A stretch of 64,000 nt of DNA from Hypoxylon rubiginosum (Eukaryota; Ascomycota; Sordariomycetes; Xylariales; Hypoxylaceae), in assembly GCA_902806565.1 (NCBI GenBank), contig CADCXA010000038.1, positions 115,213-179,212 on the forward strand, written 5' to 3'. The first letter of the stretch is position 1. Each line of letters begins with the position of its first letter. The notes beneath the pieces were generated by a model, which saw only the letters and a program-made list of their open reading frames with translations, made no database searches and was not told the origin of the DNA. This document shows positions 11,070 to 18,812 of this stretch, piece by piece. The translations under genes and the position numbers were made by a program.

Positions 11070-11841
11070 CTCGTCTTCTCGAACGAAATTTTGATTGTGT
11101 TCCCTTATCGTAGATCCCGTATCAGAAATATTCGGCGCCTGTAAGCTTGCCTGTAAGCTTGCCTGTAAGCTTGAAGGGGGGAAGAAGCCCTAACGTCTTA
11201 TGATGACCCCTTAAAATGTTGTTCTAGTCTGCCGTCTATTGTCTACCGTCTCCTTCACAGCCCGCGATCATGAGAAAACTGACTAAGTACCGCGATCCCA
11301 TTATAGCGGCTGAAGTCTGGTCTATCCCATTTTACCGAAGACACGGCCGGGAGGACCCAAAGGAGCAAGATAAGGTCGGTAATACTATCAACCGAGCGAT
11401 CTCGGGGTATTTGGTGTAATATGTAGGCGAGGGACGGGCGGAGTAAGGGCTCTAAGGTAGATAGTAAAGGCTGAAGTCGCACTCCCCGCCTCCATCTCCG
11501 GCAAAGTTGGCAAAGCCGTCACCACTAATAACGAAGCTACAAGCTACCCCACGTCCTTCAGTGGAGCTCCACCCGGGCGAACTCCAGTGAAGAGGTGCTA
11601 TTCGGAGGTATTAGTACGAGCAGTACGAGATGAGACGAAGCTGTGAGATTGTCGACTTCCTCGCCGTAAGTTCACCTGCTCATATAGAGAATAAGATAGG
11701 TAATTCAACCACGCTGTAATACGACTTCTAGTTTAGACTTATTACGGAGAAACTCTGCCTCGTGTTATTACTCACGTCGTCGGGACCTGAGTACCTAGGT
11801 AGCAAGCTAGCTAGCTGTACGCTTCCGAGGAAATAATCAAG
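11070..11841. promoter_or_regulatory. Divergent promoter region of the dehydrogenase/aldolase pair
   Basis: A 772-bp interval between two start codons pointing away from each other. It holds a short tandem repeat, three units of CCTGTAAGCTTG, at 11138-11173 just upstream of the dehydrogenase, and a CTAGCTAGCT stretch near 11810 just upstream of the aldolase. A shared regulatory region is inferred from layout only. Confidence 0.5.
11138..11173. repeat. Short tandem repeat, three 12-bp units
   Basis: The unit CCTGTAAGCTTG occurs three times in direct succession. Each unit contains a HindIII-type palindrome, AAGCTT. It lies about 70-105 bp upstream of the dehydrogenase start on the minus strand, so it could be a regulator-binding array or a replication slip. 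Confidence 0.7.
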
Positions 11842-12708
11842 ATGGGCCGACCAGAGCTATCCCAGAATCGCTCCATGACGATATTAAACAAGGCGCGCGA
11901 TGGCGGCTACGCAGTGCCCGGCATGTGCTGCTACAACATTGAATCGATAATCGCCACGGTCCGCGCAGCTGAGGCAGCCAAGTCACCAGCCATGGTCTTG
12001 CTCTTCCCCTGGGCCATCGAGTACGCCAATGCATCTCTCGTGCGCGCAGCCGCGGACGCAGCTCATACGGCCAAAGTCCCCGTCAGTCTGCATCTAGACC
12101 ACGCCCAGACTCCGGAGCTGGTCCGCCGCGCAGCCGACATCGAGGGCGCCTTCGACAGCATCATGTGCGACATGAGCCACTACGAGAAGGAAGAGAACCT
12201 GGCGCTCACCCGGGAGCTGGTGGCCTACTGCCATGAGCGGGGAATCGCCGCCGAAGCCGAGCCGGGGCGAATCGAGGGCGGTGAAGACGGCGTAGCGGAG
12301 ACGGCCGACCTCGAGGCAGTGCTCACGACCCCGGAGCAAGCCGAAGAATTCGTGGCGACGGGCATCGAGATGCTAGCACCGGCCTTCGGCAACGTGCACG
12401 GCGAATACGGCCCGCGGGGCATACAGCTAGAGTACGACCGCCTCGAATCGATCAACAAGGCGGTCGGCGACAGAGTGCGACTTGTCCTGCACGGCGCCGA
12501 TCCCTTCACCGAGGACATCTTCAAGAACTGCATAAAGGCCGGCGTCTCCAAAGTCAACATCAATAAGGGTATGAATAAGCACTACGCTGCCGTGCAGGAG
12601 GAGATGCGCGGCAAGCCGCTCACGAGCGTCATCGAGGCGGGTACGGACAGGATGCAGGCAGCCATTGAGAAGTATATGCATGAGCTCGGCAGCGCTGGCA
12701 AGGTGTAA
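11842..12708 (+). CDS. Class II (zinc-dependent) fructose-bisphosphate/tagatose-type aldolase
   Basis: A 288-residue single-exon gene. It matches the FbaA/GatY/KbaY superfamily, which cleaves or forms ketose phosphates using a divalent metal. Visible active-site parts are LHLDHAQTPE (catalytic Asp86 and metal ligand His87), an acidic EAEPGRIEGGEDG segment (138-150), NVHGEYG (His186), VLHGADP (His217) and a phosphate-binding VNINKGM segment. All expected metal ligands are present. Length is closer to the 285-residue GatY/KbaY type than to the roughly 360-residue glycolytic fungal Fba1, so a side-pathway substrate is likely. It sits divergent from the LtnD-like dehydrogenase and convergent with the kinase gene. 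A C4/C5 sugar-phosphate substrate that yields DHAP is plausible but unproven. Confidence 0.85.
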   Translation: MGRPELSQNRSMTILNKARDGGYAVPGMCCYNIESIIATVRAAEAAKSPAMVLLFPWAIEYANASLVRAAADAAHTAKVPVSLHLDHAQTPELVRRAADIEGAFDSIMCDMSHYEKEENLALTRELVAYCHERGIAAEAEPGRIEGGEDGVAETADLEAVLTTPEQAEEFVATGIEMLAPAFGNVHGEYGPRGIQLEYDRLESINKAVGDRVRLVLHGADPFTEDIFKNCIKAGVSKVNINKGMNKHYAAVQEEMRGKPLTSVIEAGTDRMQAAIEKYMHELGSAGKV

Positions 12709-12820
12709 GGGGCGTATGGGGGTGTATAGGGTGTATAGGGTGTAAGGGGTGTAAAGGGGGAAAGGGGTGTAAAGGGGGAAAGGGGGAAGGGGGGAAAGGG
12801 GGGAGGGGGGAAAGGGGGCG
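12709..12820. repeat. G-rich minisatellite with G-quadruplex potential, 3-prime of the aldolase
   Basis: Directly after the aldolase stop, the plus strand runs through repeats of GGGTGTATA and GGGGTGTAAA and then AAAGGGGG-type units. It ends in six or more G-runs of 4-6 bases within 12756-12818. Spacing suits G-quadruplex formation on the plus strand (the aldolase sense strand). Confidence 0.75.
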
Positions 12821-13253
12821 ATAACATGATACAAGACACCACGATTGCTTACATACATGTAGGTACCTACATACATCATGGTAGTATACACAGCATTGAT
12901 TACTATATAGACAAGGGTGTTCCTTGTTGGTAAGCAAAAGGCGTTGCAGCAGACGAAAACGTAAGCAGAGCACGTCGCGGTGTCCTGTAGTCAGTCCGTC
13001 GGTCTACCCGCTCATAGTAGAAAACATCTCCTTACACAATACATTCAGGAATGGATGAAAATTGGTAAATGTTAATCCCATTAGAAGTGCGTCCGTCGAA
13101 GCACCCTCACTACCTAACCCTCGCTACCGCACCAAGGACTGCATCCACAAGGACCAAGGTACTTAATATACCTATGAATATACAAAGGGGGCCCCCGAGA
13201 GACACATATACACATATATATACCACCATCTTAGATTATGTAGGTGCTCCGAG
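12821..13253. other. Convergent intergenic region
   Basis: This lies between the 3-prime ends of the aldolase and kinase genes. It is moderately A+T-rich, with ATATAC repeats near 13200-13220. No exon was found. Confidence 0.5.
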
Positions 13254-15020
13254 TTACAAGCCTGACTGCAAGCCCCTTAGGGCAACCATGGCACCCCAGG
13301 CGCCGGGATCCGGGGGTAGACCTTTGCTGCTATCCGCGCCGACATAGGTGGCGCGGCCAAGTCTCGGCTTCAACGTCCTGGTCAATTCGGCTCCCTTAAT
13401 CGCCGCATGGACACCGTCCGCGAACTCTCCGGAAAGCAGGCCATCTGAGAACGGGATCAGGGTGTCCATCACTGTCCGGTCGCCCACCTTTGCCGGCGTG
13501 TACCGCGTCAAATTATGGAGGCCGGTCTGGACGGCCTTGGCCCACAGCTTCGGAAGCCCGTCGCTCTGTGCCAGAGGGAGGTTCTCCTCGAGGGCGTTCC
13601 GCATTGAGACGAAGAAGATACCTAAAATCCCCCCTAACGTGCCGCCCATCTTGCCCTCGACGATTTCTTCGAGCTCCTGAAGCACGGCGATGATGGAACC
13701 TTGAGCAGCGAGCTTCTTGGAGTCCAGCGCGGCAATGAGAGAGCTTGCGCCCGTCTTGAGAGTCTCGCCGCAGTCGCCGTCACCCATTACCGTGTCCCAC
13801 TTTGTCAGGTCGGGCTCAGCATCTATCAACTCGCTGCAAGCCTTGCGTAACATCCTATCTAGAGTAGTGGGATCGATTCTCAGGTCCTTTCCTTCTTCTA
13901 TTGTCTTCCGGGGCTCCGGCGGCGGCTGTACGAACTGCTCCTTTCTGCTTCGCCGTACGGATTGGGAACCTGTGGTAGATTCCCAGTACGTGTTGGTCTT
14001 GGCGTCGAAGAAGGACTTGATCTCTTCGGCCGAGTACGAGCAGCTCGCAGCAGCGGCCGTCACGTTGACGACGGACACCGAGAAGGCCGGCGCATTGAGG
14101 GACGTCTCTAGGAATCCGCTGGTTACGCGCACCGGTTCTATCTTCCAGTCCCTCGCCAGCTGCTCGAGGAGCTCGTCCACCAACGCGCCCATCTCAAGGT
14201 GTGACATGCCCCCAAAGTTGCTAACGAGGAGTATCGTCTCATCTCCGGGCTGGAAGTGAACGTAACCCCGCTCGGGGTCCGTCTCGTCCAGGCAATATGT
14301 CAGGATCTGCTTGACAAGATCCTGTGCCGACGGTGCGGGCGTCAGCTTCTTGTAACCAGGTTCGTTATGAGGGCCTGTCCCGATCTCCACCGCGTCACCA
14401 TCTAGTGTCGCGTGCTCTGCTCTGCCAGGCACGTGGCAGTGGTCGAGCGTGGCCGCGATGGACACGATCTGTTGGGAGAAGGCAACACCGAGATCATAGA
14501 CCTGGTCGAGCGAGCCACCGGCACCCGCGGCGCCTCCCATAGCCTTGAGCACACCGAGCTGTCCGGCCAAGCCGCGGCGACCGACCAGGCTCCCCTTCTT
14601 CCCGACCGATACGTCGTCCCCGCAGATAATCATCCTGCACTTGTGGCCTTTGGCAATGGCCTTCTCGTTTGCCAATCCAAAGTGCAGACAATCTCCGGTG
14701 TAGTTGGTGACGACTAGGATTGTCCCCTTGTCGGACGGCACTCTGTCGATGGCGGAGACGATCTGCTTTGTGCTGGGAGAGGCGAAAATATCACCACCCA
14801 CCGAGGCGGCGAGCATGTTCTGGCCGACGTATCCGGACCAAGCCGGTTCGTGGCCAGAACCTCCTCCGCTGATTATCGAGACATTCGACTTGGTATACGC
14901 CGTGTCAAAGACAACTCTGTTGGTTTCGTCCAATCCGAGGGAAGGGTTATACGCGACAATGCCTCTGAGCGCCTTAGCGACGAGCCCGTCTGCGGACTGA
15001 AAAAGATGACGTCTTGACAT
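13254..15020 (-). CDS. Dihydroxyacetone kinase-family kinase (DhaK-DhaL), probable tetrulose or triulose kinase
   Basis: A 588-residue single-exon ATP-dependent ketose kinase that joins both domains in one chain, as in fungal Dak1. The DhaK domain (about 1-340) has GGGSGHEPAWSGYVG, NYTGDCLHFGLA, the CHVPGR segment and the IGTGPHNEPG substrate region. The DhaL ATP-binding domain (about 385-588) has the metal site MGDGDCGETL and the glycine-rich MGGTLGGILGIFF segment. All key motifs are intact and length is normal. Family members phosphorylate dihydroxyacetone, glyceraldehyde or erythrulose (Yarrowia EYK1, bacterial DerK/LerK). The RpiB-like and TIM-like isomerase neighbours favour erythrulose here, by context only. 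It is divergent from the RpiB-like gene over about 850 bp. Confidence 0.92.
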   Translation of the reverse strand: MSRRHLFQSADGLVAKALRGIVAYNPSLGLDETNRVVFDTAYTKSNVSIISGGGSGHEPAWSGYVGQNMLAASVGGDIFASPSTKQIVSAIDRVPSDKGTILVVTNYTGDCLHFGLANEKAIAKGHKCRMIICGDDVSVGKKGSLVGRRGLAGQLGVLKAMGGAAGAGGSLDQVYDLGVAFSQQIVSIAATLDHCHVPGRAEHATLDGDAVEIGTGPHNEPGYKKLTPAPSAQDLVKQILTYCLDETDPERGYVHFQPGDETILLVSNFGGMSHLEMGALVDELLEQLARDWKIEPVRVTSGFLETSLNAPAFSVSVVNVTAAAASCSYSAEEIKSFFDAKTNTYWESTTGSQSVRRSRKEQFVQPPPEPRKTIEEGKDLRIDPTTLDRMLRKACSELIDAEPDLTKWDTVMGDGDCGETLKTGASSLIAALDSKKLAAQGSIIAVLQELEEIVEGKMGGTLGGILGIFFVSMRNALEENLPLAQSDGLPKLWAKAVQTGLHNLTRYTPAKVGDRTVMDTLIPFSDGLLSGEFADGVHAAIKGAELTRTLKPRLGRATYVGADSSKGLPPDPGAWGAMVALRGLQSGL

Positions 15021-15871
15021 TTCCGAGACGCTGTGCTACAAAGAGCGTCGGCGTTAGGGGGAGAGGAGGGGGGGGAAGAGTTGGAGAAGAGTAGCGGGAG
15101 TTGGATTAAGCTGTCACACACGCTTTCTGGCAGAAGACAACTCGGGAGAGGGTAGGAGACTAACGGTTTCTTATTAAATAAAGAGTCACGACCGGGGATA
15201 CGGGAGCAGATATCAGGAGAAGGGGGCCTCGCGAATAGGGCCCGGGTTTACTCGATAGGTGAAAGATCAGAATTTACAGAAACAAAGGGGTTGCCATAAG
15301 AGGCAACACCACACCTTATGACCCGTAAACCCATCTCTTTAGCTCACCTGGCCTGCGATGATATACCGTAGCGTCGTTGACATGAGCTCCTACTCCGAAA
15401 TTACTTGGCACCAAGGCTCATAATTACAAAAATGGCGGTACTATTTAGGCTTCCAGACCCTTTTCCCCACGGGGCTATTTTGGTAAAGACGACAGAGCCA
15501 TGGTCCGCATGATTACCGAAGGAGGGGCAGAGTTCTATTGCGACTGGCGAAGCCGGGAGTCGAGATTGACTGCGACGGGACCATTGGGACCATTTAGAAA
15601 CCATAGGGGTAAATATGGGATAATTGCCATCGGATTGCCCGATTCGGAAATCCGACGACCTATAGTATACGACGATATCCACCCCACTTTAGACACGAAC
15701 CGGATCACATAATGAATGTACCGAGGAATAAGAAGTCCTGGTATCGAATAACGTCTCTGTCTTTTTGTCTCTTTATTCCTCAAGGTTTTGCTCGGGTACT
15801 AGAGCTGACTTTCACATCTTCGGAAAACCCCTTTCCCCCTTACCCTTACTCTTACTCTTCCCAATCTCAAA
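15021..15871. promoter_or_regulatory. Divergent promoter region of the kinase/RpiB-like pair
   Basis: An 851-bp interval between divergent starts. It contains an inverted repeat, TCGGATT (15630-15636) and AATCCGA (15649-15655), i.e. CGG-N18-CCG. A nested CGG-N4-CCG shares the right half-site (15645-15654). Facing CGG/CCG triplets are the usual binding format of fungal Zn2Cys6 regulators. No regulator gene is seen in the window. A pyrimidine-rich tract precedes the RpiB-like start. Confidence 0.45.
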
Positions 15872-16449
15872 ATGGCTGAGCCGAAGTGGAAGATAGCGAT
15901 AGGCGCCGATGTAAGTCTTCTCCTCTTGGAATCATGTCTCTCCCCTCTCTTCCTCTCGCTCCTCCCCCCTTTTTCCTTTTTCCCTCATGATACTAAGTCA
16001 GCATGATTCTCGTATAGGATGCTGGCGTGAATTACAAAGCCAAGATTAAGGAGGACTTTGAAAAGGACCCTCGGGTCGAGTCCGTAGTCGACGTAGGCAG
16101 TATCTCATCAGACGACAAGACGGCCTACCCCCACAGAGCTGCGGCGGCGGCTCAACTGGTCGCAGACGGCAAGGTTGATAGAGCCCTGCTCATCTGCGGG
16201 ACCGGGCTCGGGGTTGCCATCTCGGCAAACAAGATCAAGGGCGTGCGAGCCGTGACAGCTCACGACAGCTTCTCGGTAGAGCGAGCGGTCTTGAGCAATA
16301 ACGCTCAGGTCCTTTGCATGGGAGAAAGAGTTATCGGATTGGAACTAGCACGCAGATTAGCCAAGGAGTGGCTTGGGTATGTCTTTGACGAGAAGAGTGC
16401 GAGTGCGGCCAAAGTACAGGCCATCACTCACCTCGAGAAGGCGTTATGA
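15872..16449 (+). CDS. RpiB/LacA-family sugar-phosphate isomerase, EYI2/EryI/DerI-like
   Basis: Exons are 15872-15910 and 16018-16449, with a 107-nt intron (donor GTAAGT, TACTAAG branch site, acceptor TATAG), giving 156 residues. The first exon encodes only 13 residues but supplies the opening strand and completes the GADDAG motif at the junction. Visible RpiB features are GADDAG (Asp replaces the usual His of GSDHAG), YPHRAAAAA, the catalytic cysteine motif CGTGLG (Cys73) and [19 protein letters not shown]. RpiB enzymes interconvert aldose and ketose phosphates. The branch used in erythritol catabolism turns D-erythrulose 4-phosphate into D-erythrose 4-phosphate. Fungi normally use RpiA for the pentose phosphate pathway, so an RpiB here suggests a dedicated catabolic role. 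Confidence 0.88.
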
Positions 16450-17214
16450 GTAAGACTCGTGTCTCATTGTAAGGAAGAATAGGAGAAGAAGGGAAAATGC
16501 GTAGAATCTGAGTATTATCATAGCCTAACCCCTACAGCACAGCTTTGTCTTGTACAGCGTAGTCTAATAGAATCATGATTTTGGACACAAGTTCCAGGTT
16601 AGAACAACAGCGACTGTTGAATACTAACTACTAATAATAATAAGATATAAATATAGTATTCTATCACTGAAGCAGCGCTACATACGGGTGGATGGCTGAA
16701 TATAGTTAGGCAGAGAGAGAGAGAGAGAGTTATATATAGGTACCTAAGGTAGGCAGTAAGACTAATAGTAGAACTAATAAAGTCCGGTTGTCTGTCTAAC
16801 TTACCTAAAGTACTGTACCTTACCTAGGGTAGTGGATATTTGAACCCACAATGAGAGACTTCCCCTTTTGTATCTATCCGTGTCGTGTCTCGCCTATCCC
16901 TATCCTATCCTACCATCCTACCATCCTACCATCCTATAGGTAATCCATCCTCTCGGGTACGGTACCAATGCATCATACCATGAAGCGAGCTCGCTAATCT
17001 TGTCAACGCCGAGTGGAACCGAACAATTGCATGACGCCACAAGATCCAAAATCCTCCAAGGTTAGCTCTTGGGAGCTTTTAACCGGCTTTAATCCCTAAA
17101 TTTCATATCCATATTTTGGGAGTACAGCCCTTAGGTAATACCGACGAAGCGACGATTACAAAAATAAAACAGATATATATCCTACAGAATAGAAATTCCA
17201 CGTTAAAGCCCGTC
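16450..17214. other. Intergenic region with simple repeats
   Basis: This lies between the two isomerase genes, which run in the same direction. It has an (AG)n run at 16712-16729, CCTAAGGTAG-type words near 16740-16830, and a short tandem repeat of CTACCATC at about 16911-16938. It serves as terminator of the RpiB-like gene and promoter of the TIM-like gene. No exon was found. Confidence 0.5.
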
Positions 17215-18006
17215 ATGTCTTCACCTTCGCCACCTCGGCGCCGCATCGTCGGCGTCTCTACTAAGATGTATTTCTCCGCCGCACGAACAAAGCAGTACGT
17301 CCAAGAGCTTCTACAAATTATCTCGTCATCGTCGTCATCCTCTTCTTCTTCGCCCTCAGAACTACTAAGCCGACTCGACATCTTCATCATCCCGGACCAC
17401 GTCACACTCGCGTCGGTGGTCTCCCAGCTAGACGGCACCGGCATCCTCGCGGGCGCGCAGGACGCCTTCCACGAGGACGCGGGCGCCTTCACGGGCGAGG
17501 TCTCGCCCGCCGTCCTCGCCGAGGTCGGCTGCCGCATCGTCGAGCTGGGCCACGCCGAGCGCAGGCGCCTGTTCGGCGAGACCGACGCCGACACGGCCCG
17601 GAAGGCCGCCGCCGCCGCCCGGAACGGGCTGGTCCCGCTCGTGTGCGTCGGCGAGCGCGCAAGGGGCGAGGCCGCGGCGGCCGCCGGCGAGTGCGGTCGC
17701 CAGGTGGAAGCCGTGCTGGCGAGCGTGCCCGACGATGCCGAGGTCGTCCTGGCGTACGAGCCCGTCTGGGCCATCGGCGCCGCCGAGCCCGCCGGCGCGG
17801 ACCACGTGGTGGCCGTGGCCCAGCGGATCATGGCTCTCGAGTGCGTGCAGCGGCGACGGGGCACTACGAGGATTCTGTACGGCGGGAGCGCCGGCCCGGG
17901 ACTATTCGAGAAGCTCAAGGACGGTGTTGACGGGCTTTTCCTGGGCCGGTTTGCCCACGACCCAGCCCATTTCTACAGGACGATACTAGAAGTTGCTGCA
18001 GCCTGA
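17215..18006 (+). CDS. TIM-barrel triose-phosphate-isomerase-like enzyme, EYI1/EryH-like
   Basis: A 263-residue single-exon gene. The TIM fold and catalytic set are visible: Lys17 in VSTKMY, His (about 113) in LGHAERRRLFGETD, Glu (about 182) in AYEPVWAIG, and the phosphate loop YGGSAGPGLF. The first strand lacks the GNWKMNG signature of glycolytic TIM, and a run of ten serines (37-46) is inserted early. Both argue for a paralogue rather than the housekeeping enzyme. TIM-like paralogues convert L-erythrulose 1-phosphate to D-erythrulose 4-phosphate in erythritol pathways (EYI1, EryH). The neighbouring kinase and RpiB-like enzyme would supply the substrate and take the product. The ATG at 17215 is chosen over an in-frame ATG at 17116 because it directly precedes the barrel. 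Base composition is very G+C-rich. Confidence 0.87.
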   Translation: MSSPSPPRRRIVGVSTKMYFSAARTKQYVQELLQIISSSSSSSSSSPSELLSRLDIFIIPDHVTLASVVSQLDGTGILAGAQDAFHEDAGAFTGEVSPAVLAEVGCRIVELGHAERRRLFGETDADTARKAAAAARNGLVPLVCVGERARGEAAAAAGECGRQVEAVLASVPDDAEVVLAYEPVWAIGAAEPAGADHVVAVAQRIMALECVQRRRGTTRILYGGSAGPGLFEKLKDGVDGLFLGRFAHDPAHFYRTILEVAAA

Positions 18007-18812
18007 CGACGGTGGATGCCGATGGCTTGTCACGAAATCGAAACTACCTAGGTAGACGAATATGGATATTGTGATACTGACAGAAGCACGAAAGACACAT
18101 AACATAAGAGTAGACCAACCAGGAATACGGTATACCTACTGTTCATACCTAAGGATATCCATTTATGTAAACCCGTTTATCGTTGGCATAAACCAACGAC
18201 TCACTCGTCATAGTTAATTGTAGACGGGTTTCTTTTCGTCTCTACCCGCATGTAGGTGTATACGGTCTTCCACATAGCAACTTAACACTCCAAAGGGCGT
18301 CCCGCCCCCAAACGTCGCCAGACATGGTCCGAAGACAGAAGCAGTGGCTATCAGACAACAAATGACCCATGGTATCTTATATCGTGAGACTAGCTGGTAT
18401 ATATCCCAGCGCCATGAAATATACTAAGCGAGAGAAAAAAAAGGACAAAAAAAAACCCCCCTTTCAAAAGGTTGGGCGCACAACATGGTATCGTGTAAAT
18501 GGATGTCCCTCATCGCCTGCCTGCATCGTAGGGTTGGTATCGTAGTAGTCCTTCGTCTTACACAGAGGTCCTCTCTAACATCAGCTTGAGAATTGCCAAA
18601 GTTCTGTTCCCTCTGGACAGTGCTATTAACAGCTCAAATTTCGCGGTGGCACCACTACCAATCGTGTGAACACAACTACCGAGAGCGCACCTCTATCGTC
18701 ATCTCTTCATGGCGCGTTAGTCCTTGAACGTATCAACTGGACAGCCATGATCTGTCTGGTCTAGCAGACGAAGTAGTAGTCATGGTCTCCAAGACTTCAA
18801 CTTGGATCCAGC
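18007..18812. other. Convergent intergenic region
   Basis: About 800 bp between the 3-prime ends of the TIM-like gene and the MIT-domain gene. It contains CTACCTAGGTAG (18047-18058) and an A-run followed by a C-run near 18440-18465. No supported exon was found. Confidence 0.5.
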
